Shown here piece after piece: positions 1 through 9,548 of a stretch of 64,000 nucleotides of DNA (the stretch's first letter is position 1; each line of letters starts with the position of its first letter). The notes beneath the pieces were generated by a model that had not been told where the DNA came from, made no database searches, and was given only the letters and a program-made list of their open reading frames with translations. The position numbers and the translations under genes were made by a program. This stretch comes from Actinomycetota bacterium (lineage in GTDB: Bacteria > Actinomycetota > Actinomycetes > Propionibacteriales > Propionibacteriaceae): positions 124,001 through 188,000 of the forward strand of contig JAIUOT010000014.1 of the NCBI GenBank assembly GCA_020161015.1. Direction: 5' to 3'.

Positions 1-239
1 TCACGCAGGGCGCCGGCCGCGGAGCGCCACAGCGCCCACATCGCGAGCCCGAGCACCACGTCGACGGTGACCACGCCGGCAGCGGTGTGGGTCCACGGGG
101 TGAGCACGCCGAGCACCGGCAGGTAGTAGGGCAGGTCGGGAGCCATGCTGCCCGCCGCCAGCGCGGCGAAGGGGAGCGCGCCGCCGCCGACCCGCCGCAG
201 CGGCAGGACCGCAGCCACGTGGCTGGGCGTGAACGACAT
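1..239 (-). CDS. DUF4184 family membrane protein (partial, N-terminus only)
   Basis: The first 79 residues read without a stop from an ATG at 239 and run off the window start. The N-terminus MSFTPSHVAAVLPLRR, followed by a stretch containing GSMAPDLPYYLPVLG, is the signature opening of DUF4184 proteins. These are small integral membrane proteins of unknown role, related in pattern to membrane-bound metal-dependent hydrolases (YdjM-like). A hydrophobic segment (VVTVDVVLGLAMWALW) follows. The C-terminal part lies outside the window, so length and any catalytic residues cannot be judged. The family call is from motif recall. Confidence 0.7.
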   Translation of the reverse strand, partial: MSFTPSHVAAVLPLRRVGGGALPFAALAAGSMAPDLPYYLPVLGVLTPWTHTAAGVVTVDVVLGLAMWALWRSAAGALR

Positions 240-272
240 GCCCAGAGGATAGGTCGCCTCCTCGACCCCGCC

Positions 273-442
273 TCACCGCGGGTTTCGGCGCGCACGGACG
301 GCACGGTCGGTCGCCCGTCCTTCTCACCGCGGGTTTCGACGCGCAAAACCCCGTCTGGAGCGCCCTTTTCCGCGCCGAAACCCGCGGTGAGCGCGGCCGG
401 CGTGCGGGACGGGCGCTGCCGCGCGCCGAAAGCCGCGGTTGG
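273..442. repeat. Four dispersed direct/inverted copies of a CACCGCGGGTTTCG element
   Basis: The gap between the DUF4184 gene and the next gene holds two direct copies (273-293 and 324-344) of TCACCGCGGGTTTCGRCGCGC. An inverted copy at 372-390 reads GCGCCGAAACCCGCGGTGA. A degenerate inverted copy lies at 421-442, next to the stop of the AbiEi-like gene. The direct and inverted copies can fold into a large hairpin (324-344 with 372-390). It may act as a terminator or be a small dispersed repeat family; no coding sequence is seen here. Confidence 0.6.
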
Positions 443-1423
443 TCACCGGGCGAGGGCGCGGTCGACGCGGGCGACCACCTCCCAGGGCCGGAACATGATC
501 TCCTCGGCGAGCCAGCGCACGACCTGGAAGCCGAGGTCGCGGAACACCTGCTCCCGCTGCTTCTCGCGCACGTACGCCCGTGGGTCGGCGTACTTCACCG
601 CGCCGTCGCACTCGCCGATCACCCCGTGGGCGCGCCACAGGCAGTCGGGGAAGAACAACCCGGCGGGCGTGCGGACGGGCGCCTGGTACTCCGGTCGCGG
701 CAGGCCGGCCAGCGCGAAGTGGCCGGCCGACAGCGACTCCGCCGCCGACTCCCGGCAGGGCTCGGCGAGGGCGATCGACGCGGCGAGCGACGTGCGGCGC
801 CGGGACCCGGCAACCTCGCGGAGGTGCTCGCGCGCCGCGTCCGCCAGGTGCGGGTTCGTGTAGTCCTGGCGGCGCACCTGCGCCACGAAGCCCGCGCAGA
901 GCAGGCGGGCGGCGGCGTCGAACAGCACCAGCGCCTCCGGCAGGCCGAGGCCGTCGGCGAGGTCGACGGCGGTGCGGGCGGGGCTGGTGACCGGGGTGCC
1001 GTCCGCACCGGTGATCACCTGGCCCGGCGGAAGGCGGGCCGTGTGGTGCTCCCCGACGGCCCGCACCGCGCGGACGCCGGTGCCCGACGGCAGCGTGATC
1101 GCCACGGGGAGGTCCTCCCACGGCCGGCCGGGGGCCGGCATCCCCCAGGCCAGGGCCGCCGACTGGTGGCTGAGCACGCCGGACGGGTTGGCCGCCACCT
1201 CGGCCCGCGCCCGCAGCAGGTGCCGGGCGGCGGGGTCGTCGGGCCAGGACGCGCGCGCCAGGTAGACGCCGCGGCGCAGCCGCACGAGATCGCCGTGCGA
1301 CACCGCCGTGGTGATCATGCGCTTCGTCACCCCCGTGTCGAGCAGTGCTGCGGCGGTGGTGGGACGGCTCGGACGGAGCCAGGGAGTGGGTGCGGGCACA
1401 TCCTGATCCTCCGGTCGACGCAC
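443..1423 (-). CDS. AbiEi-like antitoxin-domain / DUF559 endonuclease-fold protein
   Basis: A 326-residue protein. The N-terminal third (residues about 20-60) has the winged-helix AbiEi-like pattern, including a VSHGDLVRLRRGVYL segment. The C-terminal part carries a DUF559/Vsr-like stretch, FFPDCLWRAHGVIGECDGAVKY followed by REKQREQVFRDLGFQVVRW. Such proteins are common and often multicopy in actinobacteria and are usually annotated as type IV toxin-antitoxin AbiEi family or endonuclease-domain proteins. No partner toxin gene is adjacent, so a working toxin-antitoxin pair is not supported. A GTG at residue 9 is an alternative start. Function is inferred from fold pattern only. Confidence 0.6.
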   Translation of the reverse strand: MRRPEDQDVPAPTPWLRPSRPTTAAALLDTGVTKRMITTAVSHGDLVRLRRGVYLARASWPDDPAARHLLRARAEVAANPSGVLSHQSAALAWGMPAPGRPWEDLPVAITLPSGTGVRAVRAVGEHHTARLPPGQVITGADGTPVTSPARTAVDLADGLGLPEALVLFDAAARLLCAGFVAQVRRQDYTNPHLADAAREHLREVAGSRRRTSLAASIALAEPCRESAAESLSAGHFALAGLPRPEYQAPVRTPAGLFFPDCLWRAHGVIGECDGAVKYADPRAYVREKQREQVFRDLGFQVVRWLAEEIMFRPWEVVARVDRALAR

Positions 1424-1526
1424 CCCGCCGCGGTCACACGCGCCCCCGGCCTGTGGACGACGCGCCCGGCCGCGCGAGCCTGTGGACGGCGCCCCCGGCC
1501 GGGAAGGGACGGCGTGCCCCGGCGGT

Positions 1527-1532
1527 TATGCT
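1527..1532 (+). promoter_or_regulatory. -10 box (TATGCT) for a leaderless transcript
   Basis: TATGCT ends 6 nt before the GTG at 1539, the spacing expected when transcription starts at the start codon. No Shine-Dalgarno sequence fits in between. Confidence 0.45.
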
Positions 1533-1538
1533 GCACAG

Positions 1539-1652
1539 GTGCTGACCCCGCTCTCTGTGACAGGTGTGGTGGTGTTCACCGCCTGCCTGGTGCTGGTCGT
1601 CCTCGCCGGGCTCGGCATCGTCGCGCTGGTGCGCGGCAGAAGAGGGGAGTGA
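1539..1652 (+). CDS. Small single-pass membrane protein, 37 aa
   Basis: An open frame starting at GTG 1539 encodes 37 residues: a hydrophobic segment (VVVFTACLVLVVLAGLGIVAL) followed by a basic tail RGRRGE. Its stop (1650-1652) ends one base before the ATG of the nitrobindin-like gene. A -10 box sits 6 nt upstream, so the gene may be leaderless. The tight junction suggests translational coupling into the nitrobindin-ygfZ operon. Function is unknown. It resembles the many one-helix proteins that head actinobacterial operons. It could also be only a leader for the next gene. Confidence 0.5.
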   Translation: MLTPLSVTGVVVFTACLVLVVLAGLGIVALVRGRRGE

Positions 1653-1653
1653 G

Positions 1654-2151
1654 ATGGCTTTCGAGATTCCGTCCGACCTGAACCCGGCCCTGGTCGGCGT
1701 CGCGTGGCTGCGCGGACGCTGGGAGGGCACCGGCTACCGCCAGTGGCCCGGCCTGGAGAAGCACAGCTACGCGCTCCAGGTGGACTTCGCCGACAACGGC
1801 GAGGACTACCTGCACTACCTGTGCCAGGCGTTCGAGGTGGACGAGGCGGGCGCGCCGACGAAGCCGCTGTTCATGGAGACCGGCTTCTGGCGCCCGCTGG
1901 CCGACGGCACGGTCGACGTCGTGATGTGCTCGCCGGACGGCTTCGTCGAGATCTGGTTCGGCAAGCTCCAGCCGGGCCGTCTCGACCTGGTGACCGACGC
2001 GGTCGCACGCACCCGGGACGCCAAGGTGGCCTATACCGCGGGCCGGCGCCTGTACGGCAACGTCGAGGGACGCCTGCTGTTCTCCTTCGACCGCGCGACC
2101 GAGGACCACGAGCTGCAGCCCTACCTGTGGGCGCAGCTCGAACGCCGGTGA
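1654..2151 (+). CDS. Nitrobindin-like / FABP-family (DUF1794) beta-barrel protein
   Basis: 165 residues, the usual size of bacterial nitrobindins, which are ten-stranded barrels that bind ferric heme and isomerise peroxynitrite. The hallmark GxWxGxG region is present (GRWEGTGYRQWPG), followed by the ETGFWRP and FGKLQPG barrel motifs. Near the C-terminus, where the family has its proximal heme histidine about eight residues from the end, this protein reads LQPYLWAQLERR, with Tyr157 at the expected position. It may therefore bind heme differently or not at all. ATG 1654 is chosen over upstream in-frame codons because it directly follows the small membrane ORF and is preceded by AGAGGGGAG. It overlaps ygfZ by 4 bases. 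Confidence 0.8.
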   Translation: MAFEIPSDLNPALVGVAWLRGRWEGTGYRQWPGLEKHSYALQVDFADNGEDYLHYLCQAFEVDEAGAPTKPLFMETGFWRPLADGTVDVVMCSPDGFVEIWFGKLQPGRLDLVTDAVARTRDAKVAYTAGRRLYGNVEGRLLFSFDRATEDHELQPYLWAQLERR

Positions 2152-3083
2152 CCGTCCGGGTCCCCGAGGGCGTGGACGCCGGTGCCGTCTGGCACTACGG
2201 CGACCCCCTCCGGGAGCAGAAGGCGCTCGAGGCCGGCCGCGCGGGGGTGGACCTGTCCCACCGGCCCTTGTTCACGGTCGGCGGTGCGGACCGGCTGCGC
2301 TGGCTGAACGACATCACCAGCCAGGATTTCGCCTCGCTCGCGCCCGGCACGCCGACGGTCGCCTACATCCTCGACGCCCAGGGCCACCTGACCCATGTGT
2401 TCGGGGCCGTGGACGACGGCGCCACCCTGTGGTGCCACACCGAGCCGGGTCGCCGGGACGCGCTGGTGGCCTGGCTGCGCCGGATGATCTTCGCCGCCCG
2501 GGTCGAGGTGGCCGAGCTCGGCGCGGACCACGCGCTCGTGCTTCCCCCGGGATCGACGACCGGGCCGGTGATCGTGCCGGCGGCGGAGGTCGAGGCCGTG
2601 CTCGGCGACACGCGCGCCGGTACCTGGGCGATGGAGGCCGTCCGGATCGCGTCCGGCACGCCACGGATCTTCCTCGACACCGACGAGCGGACGATCCCCA
2701 ACGAGCTCGCGAATCCCTCCGGCGACCTGCTGGGGCTGGCCGTGCACCTGCGCAAGGGCTGCTACCCGGGCCAGGAGACGGTCGCGCGGGTCTTCAACCT
2801 CGGCCGGCCGCCGCGCCGGCTGGCCCTGCTGCACCTGGACGGCAGCGCGGAGCGGCTGCCGACGCTCGGGGCCGACGTCCTGCTCGAGGGTCGCCCGGTG
2901 GGCCGGATGGGCACCTCCGAGCGCCACCACGAGCTGGGCCCGGTGGGCCTCGCGCTGCTGAAGCGGACGGTCCCGGTCGACGCCGCGCTGGAGGTGGACG
3001 GGGTGGCGGCGTCCCAGGAGGCGCTGGTCGACCCGGAGTCCGGGCTGCACTGGCGCCCGGAGCCGGGACTGGGCAGGGCCTGA
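2148..3083 (+). CDS. ygfZ: YgfZ/GcvT-type folate-binding protein
   Basis: 311 residues with the YgfZ signature KGCYPGQE in RKGCYPGQETVARV. YgfZ/IBA57-type proteins bind folate and help maintain or repair certain iron-sulfur enzymes. The N-terminal GcvT-like fold (HRPLFTVGGADRLRWLNDITSQD) and C-terminal barrel are both present. The GTG start at 2148 overlaps the stop of the nitrobindin-like gene in a GTGA junction, indicating translational coupling. The following hydrolase starts one base after the stop, so these genes form one operon. The pairing of an FABP-like protein with YgfZ recurs in actinobacteria. Confidence 0.85.
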   Translation: MTVRVPEGVDAGAVWHYGDPLREQKALEAGRAGVDLSHRPLFTVGGADRLRWLNDITSQDFASLAPGTPTVAYILDAQGHLTHVFGAVDDGATLWCHTEPGRRDALVAWLRRMIFAARVEVAELGADHALVLPPGSTTGPVIVPAAEVEAVLGDTRAGTWAMEAVRIASGTPRIFLDTDERTIPNELANPSGDLLGLAVHLRKGCYPGQETVARVFNLGRPPRRLALLHLDGSAERLPTLGADVLLEGRPVGRMGTSERHHELGPVGLALLKRTVPVDAALEVDGVAASQEALVDPESGLHWRPEPGLGRA

Positions 3084-3084
3084 C

Positions 3085-3858
3085 GTGCGGCGCGTCCTCG
3101 CCTGGGTCGGCATCGTGGTCGCCGTGGCGCTCGCCTTCGGCGTGGGCTCCGCGTGGCCGGTGATCGTCCGGCCGCCGCTCGTGCTGGGCCAGGACGCCGT
3201 CACCGACGCCGCGTCGGCGGGTGTCACCCCGGTGCTGGAGACCGTGGGCGGTGGCCGGGTGATCGACGTCCCGCCCCCCACGGGCACCTCGCGCAAGGAC
3301 GTGCTGGTGGTCCTGTACCCCGGGGGACTGGTGCGTCCCCAGGCCTACGAGTGGCTGGCCAGGGCGCTGGCCGTGCGCGGGTACGAGACGGTGATCCCCG
3401 AGTTCTCCTTCGACCTGGCCGTCACCGATCCCGGGCGTGCGACGGCGCTCATCGCGCACTACGGGCAGGGCCGGAAGGTGGTGCTCGCCGGCCACTCCCT
3501 CGGCGGGGCGATGGCCGCCCAGTACCTCGCGGACGAGCAGCGGGCGGGACGGCGTCCGGCCGCGGGACTGGTGCTGATGGCGGCCTACCCGCCCGACGGT
3601 GCCGACCTCAGCGGATCGGGCCTGGCGGCGCTCAGCCTGCGGGCGGGCAACGACGGGGTGGCCGATGCCGCGGACGTCGCGGGCGGACTCGCCCGGCTCC
3701 CCGCGGGCACGCCGCTGGTGGACGTCCAGGGCGCTGTGCACAGCTTCTTCGGCCGCTACGGCCCGCAGGCCGGCGACGGCGTGCCGGGCGTCAGCAGGGC
3801 GCAGGCGGAACAGCAGGTCGTCGACGCGGTCGCCGGCTTCCTGGGCGGGTTGTCCTAG
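3085..3858 (+). CDS. Membrane-anchored alpha/beta hydrolase
   Basis: 257 residues starting at a GTG one base after the ygfZ stop. An N-terminal hydrophobic helix (VLAWVGIVVAVALAFGVGSAW) should anchor or export it. The catalytic part has the nucleophile elbow GHSLGG with Ser138, an oxyanion-type YPGG segment and a late His in GAVHSFFGRYG. This matches the alpha/beta hydrolase family now called YdeN/dienelactone-hydrolase-like. Substrate is unknown. Its stop overlaps the convergent YceH-methyltransferase gene by 4 bases, leaving no room for a conventional terminator. Confidence 0.7.
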   Translation: MRRVLAWVGIVVAVALAFGVGSAWPVIVRPPLVLGQDAVTDAASAGVTPVLETVGGGRVIDVPPPTGTSRKDVLVVLYPGGLVRPQAYEWLARALAVRGYETVIPEFSFDLAVTDPGRATALIAHYGQGRKVVLAGHSLGGAMAAQYLADEQRAGRRPAAGLVLMAAYPPDGADLSGSGLAALSLRAGNDGVADAADVAGGLARLPAGTPLVDVQGAVHSFFGRYGPQAGDGVPGVSRAQAEQQVVDAVAGFLGGLS

Positions 3859-5054
3859 GCCGGGCGACGCGCGAGCACGTACAGGCGAGTGGTCTGGGCC
3901 TCGTCCGGGTAGGGCGAGCGGACGTACCACTCCGCCACCTCGAGGCCGGCCTCGCCGACGGCAGCGAGCACCTGGTCGCGGTCGTGGGTGACGACGTCGA
4001 GGTCGACCTCGACCCCGCACAGGGTGTCGGCGTGCACGATGCCCTCGCCCAGGTGGAGCGCGAGCGCGAGCGTGCCGCCGGGACGCAGGGTGGCGGCCAC
4101 GCCGGCCATCGTCGGCGCCAGTTCGGACGGAGCCAGGTGCACGAAGGCGTACCAGGCGACGACGGCCCCCCACGCCGCCGCGTTGCGGGGGCGGAGTAGC
4201 TGGTGGAACCGGCCGACGGCCACGTCGAGGTCGGGGAAGTTGGCGCGCGCCTGCTCGACCATGGACGCGGATCCGTCCAGGCCGTGCACCTCGATGCCGG
4301 TGTCGGCGAGGAACGCCATGATCTGGCCGGGTCCGCAGCCCAGGTCCATCACCGGGCCGTCGGCCTCGGCCGCGATCCGCTCCAGGATCCAGACGTCGAA
4401 CGGCTTGCCGACCAGCTCGTCGATGAGCGCCTCGGAGTAGGCCGCTGCCGCGGCGTCGTAGGCGGCGAGGACGGCCGCGTCCCGCGCCGCCGCCCCACCG
4501 GCGAGGACGGCCTCGCGGTCGGCGGGGGCGTCTGCGGCCGGCGCGCCGGCGGCCACCGGGCCCAGCAGGTGCACCCAGCGCCGGTCCTGCTGGCCGCGCT
4601 GCAGCGGCAGTTCGCGCACCAGGGGCGGCGAGGCCGCCGCCAGCCGGGTCAGGCAGGCCGCGACGGCGTCCTTGTCGGCGAAGGGGTGGAGGCGTTCGCT
4701 GCGCGTCCTCAGCTCCCCGGGCGACTGCGGTCCCCGCAGCAGCAGGACGGTGAGCAGCGCCCGCTCGTCGTCGGCCAGGGCGAGCTCGGCGTCGAGCAGC
4801 TGGTGGTACTTCAGCGTCCGCGAGCCCTTCTCGGCCCAGACCACACGCACCAGCCGCCGGTCCCGCAGCCCCTTGAGGGCATCGGTGAGCGTCTTCTCGT
4901 CGTAGTCGGTGACCGGTTCGCGGCTGGAGGTCTGGTTGCAGGCCGTGCGCAGCGCGTTCAGGGTGAGCGGGTAGCTCGCAGGGACGGTGTGCTGCTTCTC
5001 GAGCAGGCTGCCGAGGATGCGCTGGTCGGTGGCGTCGAGCACCGGAAGGGACAT
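3855..5054 (-). CDS. YceH (DUF480)-SAM methyltransferase fusion protein
   Basis: 399 residues. Residues about 1-165 match DUF480/YceH, a two-winged-helix protein: the opening VLDATDQRILGSLLEKQHTVPASYPLTLNAL is highly typical. Residues about 200-399 form a class I SAM-dependent methyltransferase with motif I VMDLGCGPGQIMAFL and HGLDGSASMVEQAR for motif II. A free-standing YceH normally has only about 200-220 residues, so the methyltransferase is an added domain. Neither substrate nor DNA target is known. The start is supported by a leaderless-type -10 box 6 nt upstream. Confidence 0.75.
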   Translation of the reverse strand: MSLPVLDATDQRILGSLLEKQHTVPASYPLTLNALRTACNQTSSREPVTDYDEKTLTDALKGLRDRRLVRVVWAEKGSRTLKYHQLLDAELALADDERALLTVLLLRGPQSPGELRTRSERLHPFADKDAVAACLTRLAAASPPLVRELPLQRGQQDRRWVHLLGPVAAGAPAADAPADREAVLAGGAAARDAAVLAAYDAAAAAYSEALIDELVGKPFDVWILERIAAEADGPVMDLGCGPGQIMAFLADTGIEVHGLDGSASMVEQARANFPDLDVAVGRFHQLLRPRNAAAWGAVVAWYAFVHLAPSELAPTMAGVAATLRPGGTLALALHLGEGIVHADTLCGVEVDLDVVTHDRDQVLAAVGEAGLEVAEWYVRSPYPDEAQTTRLYVLARRPA

Positions 5055-5060
5055 GGCAGC

Positions 5061-5066
5061 AGGCTA
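5061..5066 (-). promoter_or_regulatory. -10 box (TAGCCT) for leaderless YceH-methyltransferase mRNA
   Basis: On the minus strand TAGCCT is followed by 6 nt (GCTGCC) and then the ATG at 5054, consistent with a leaderless transcript. Confidence 0.45.
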
Positions 5067-5239
5067 GCCAGCCCGGCGGCGTGCGTCGCCGGCCGTGGGC
5101 ACCGTTGGGTTCAGGACTCCGGATCGGGTATGCCGTCCCGCTGGTCATGCGCGCTCCCGGTGGCCTGCCGCCGCCCAGAGTCCAGGGCGGTGCCGCCGGT
5201 GTGGCGGGAGCGGACGCCGTGTCCGTACAGACCCGGTGC

Positions 5240-7102
<1,863 letters not shown>

Positions 7103-7171
7103 GCCGGACTCCGGATCTTCAGGGAACCAGCCAAGCCTACCGGACGCCGCTTCGCGCGCCCCCGGCGGGGG

Positions 7172-8704
7172 CTACCGCAGGTCGCCGTCGTCGTGCGGGG
7201 CGTGGCCCTCCTCCATCGCGGCGAGCATGTCGGGACGGATGCCGACGCCGGTGGCGAGCCGGGAGTGGCTGCGGGAGTAGAGGAAGTAGATGAGGAAGCC
7301 GATCACCAGCCAGATCAGGAACCTCAGCCACGTCTCCACAGAGAGGTTGAGCATCAGGTAGCCGCAGATCACCGCGGAGAGGATCGGCAGCCACGGGGAC
7401 AGCGGCACCTTGAACGACCGGGGGAGGTCGGGACGCTTCCTGCGCAGCACCACGATCCCGATCGAGACCAGGACGAACGCCGACAGCGTGCCGATGTTCA
7501 CCATCTCCTCGAGGACGCCGACCGGGGTGAAGCCGGCCACGACCGCGACCACGCCGGTGACGATCGCGGTGATCAGCCACGGGGTGCGGTACTTCGGGTG
7601 CACCTTCGCCAGGCCCATCGGCAGCAGCGCGTCGCGGCACATCGCGAAGATGAGACGGGTCGCGCCGATCATCAGCGTGAGGACGACCGTGGTGAGGCCC
7701 GCGACCGCGCCGGCGGAGATCAGGGTGGCCATCCAGGCCTGGCCGTGGAACGCGAAGGCGTTGGCCAGGGCAGCGCTCGGGTCGAGCTGGTCGTAGGGCA
7801 CCATCCCCGTCACGACGAGGGCAACCGCGCAGTACAGCACCGTGCAGATCGCCAGGGACGCGATGATGCCGATCGGCAGGTCGCGCTGCGGGTTCTTGGT
7901 CTCCTCCGCCGTGGTCGCCACGACGTCGAAGCCGATGTAGGCGAAGAACACCAGGGCCGCGCCCGCAAGGACGCCGCCCACGCCGAACGTGGACGGGACC
8001 GCGCCGGTGACGAACTGGAGCAGCGGCTGCGTCCACACCTCTGCACCCGTGCCGGAGGCCGTCGGCGTCGCCGGCGGGATGAACGGGGTGTAGTTCGCGG
8101 GGTTGATGAAGCCGATGCCGGCGAAGATCACGAACAAGACGATGAACAGCTTCAGCCCGACCAGGGCCAGGTTGACCCGCAGCGACTCCTTGATGCCGAT
8201 CGTCACCAGGAAGCCGAGCACGATCACCAGCAGGATCGCCGGCAGGTCCACGACGCCGCCGTAGCTGATGGCCTCGGGCAGCGTGATGCCCAGCTTGCCC
8301 AGGAACGCGCCGAGGTAGGCGCTCCACCCCTGGGCCACGACGGACGCCCCGAGGAACATCTCCAGGATCAGGTCCCAGCCGATGATCCAGGCGAAGATCT
8401 CGCCCAGCGAGGCGTAGGAGAACGTGTAGGCCGAGCCCGACACCGGCACGGTGGAGGCGAACTCCGCGTAGCACATGGCCGCCAGCGCGCAGCAGATCGC
8501 CGCGATCACGAAGCTGATCACGATGGACGGGCCGGCCACGTTGTGGGCGGCCCGGCCGGTCAGGGTGAAGATGCCCGCGCCGATGACGACGCCGACGCCG
8601 AAGACCGTCAGGTCGAGGGCGCTCAGCGACTTCTTCAGCTGGTACTCGGGCTCGTCGGTGTCGGCGATCGACTGCTCGATCGACTTGGTGCGCAGCAGGC
8701 TCAT
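7172..8704 (-). CDS. APC-superfamily amino acid permease (cationic amino acid transporter type)
   Basis: 510 residues with about 12-14 hydrophobic segments. The APC consensus lies in TM1 (LDLTVFGVGVVIGAGIFTLTG) and the family region IGFDVVATTAEETKNPQRDLPIGI is intact. This arrangement is typical of the CAT/YfnA group importing basic or aromatic amino acids by proton symport. ATG 8704 is preferred over an in-frame ATG 17 codons upstream, because AGAAGGA lies just before it and the protein then begins at a normal cytosolic tail (MSLLRTKSIEQSI). Substrate specificity cannot be read from the sequence. Confidence 0.88.
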   Translation of the reverse strand: MSLLRTKSIEQSIADTDEPEYQLKKSLSALDLTVFGVGVVIGAGIFTLTGRAAHNVAGPSIVISFVIAAICCALAAMCYAEFASTVPVSGSAYTFSYASLGEIFAWIIGWDLILEMFLGASVVAQGWSAYLGAFLGKLGITLPEAISYGGVVDLPAILLVIVLGFLVTIGIKESLRVNLALVGLKLFIVLFVIFAGIGFINPANYTPFIPPATPTASGTGAEVWTQPLLQFVTGAVPSTFGVGGVLAGAALVFFAYIGFDVVATTAEETKNPQRDLPIGIIASLAICTVLYCAVALVVTGMVPYDQLDPSAALANAFAFHGQAWMATLISAGAVAGLTTVVLTLMIGATRLIFAMCRDALLPMGLAKVHPKYRTPWLITAIVTGVVAVVAGFTPVGVLEEMVNIGTLSAFVLVSIGIVVLRRKRPDLPRSFKVPLSPWLPILSAVICGYLMLNLSVETWLRFLIWLVIGFLIYFLYSRSHSRLATGVGIRPDMLAAMEEGHAPHDDGDLR

Positions 8705-8876
8705 GGGGTCCTTCTCACGGGGTACCGGGGCCGCCTCCTCGCGGCCCACGTGCAACCTGAGGAACTTATGCCCGTCTCTCGAATGGCGGTCGCCGTGGTC
8801 ACCATTCGGTCGTCGCCACGGCGAACCCGCGCTGCTAGCCTCGTCGCGTCACACTCCGACAAGCAGGGAGGCCGAC

Positions 8877-9548
8877 GTGGGTTTCCTCGACTTCTGGGGA
8901 GCGGTCGGCCATGCCCTGTGGGGGGTCTTCACGCTCGACCGCTCGACGGCGGAGTGGTTCGCCGCCCATCCGGCGAACGGCCAGATCGCGCTCACCATTG
9001 CCCTTCTCGCCGGGATCTCGATGCTCCTGGGCGACTCGGCCGTGCTGTTCTTCAACCGCGTGCGCGGGATCCGGTTCGCGGTCTCGCTGCTGCTCAACGG
9101 GCTGGGCATGATCGCCCTCTACCTGGTGCAGGCCATCGTGCTGACTGTCGTCGGAGACTGGATCGTCGGCCATCCCCCCGTCGCGCCGTTCGTGATCCGC
9201 GGGATGCTGTTGTCCACCGCCCCGATGGTGTTCGGCGTCCTGGCCCTCGTCCCGTACTTCGGGCCGGCGATCGCCCGCTTCCTCCAGGCGTGGTCGGTGG
9301 TGGCACTGTGGGTGATCGTGCAGGTGCTGTACGACACCGGCCTGTGGCGCGCGCTCGTGGTCACGCTGCTGGCATGGGGGTCCATGCAGCTGATGTCCTG
9401 GGCCCTGGCGAGACCGGTCGCCTACCTCGGCAGCCGGATCTTCCGTCTGGTGAGTGGGCACCCCGTGATGCTCACCGGCCGCGACCTGCTCTCCGGCCAC
9501 CCGTTCCTGCCGGTCGAGGAGCACCCCGCGAAGGGAGGGCGGGGCTGA
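8877..9548 (+). CDS. Polytopic membrane protein of unknown function
   Basis: 223 residues beginning at GTG 8877, preceded by GGGAGG; a TAGCCT box lies about 40 nt upstream. At least five hydrophobic helices are visible (for example IALTIALLAGISMLLGDSAV and MVFGVLALVPYFGPAIARFL), with a layout reminiscent of Yip1-like proteins. I do not recognise a specific family. Its stop overlaps the ATG of the following hydrolase by one base (TGATG), so the two are translationally coupled and probably work together at the membrane. Confidence 0.6.
   Translation: MGFLDFWGAVGHALWGVFTLDRSTAEWFAAHPANGQIALTIALLAGISMLLGDSAVLFFNRVRGIRFAVSLLLNGLGMIALYLVQAIVLTVVGDWIVGHPPVAPFVIRGMLLSTAPMVFGVLALVPYFGPAIARFLQAWSVVALWVIVQVLYDTGLWRALVVTLLAWGSMQLMSWALARPVAYLGSRIFRLVSGHPVMLTGRDLLSGHPFLPVEEHPAKGGRG

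Noticed and set aside
443-1423. Complete toxin-antitoxin or defence system around the AbiEi-like protein
   Set aside because: No AbiEii-type toxin or other defence gene is adjacent, and such solitary AbiEi/DUF559 proteins are common in actinobacteria.
1451-1487. Two TGTGGAC sequences (1452-1458, 1481-1487) resembling DnaA boxes
   Set aside because: Only two degenerate copies, no AT-rich region and no dnaA or parA genes nearby, so an origin is not supported.
7158-7172. Short GC hairpin at the permease stop considered as a terminator
   Set aside because: The stem is only 6 bp, overlaps the stop codon and is not followed by a U-rich stretch.
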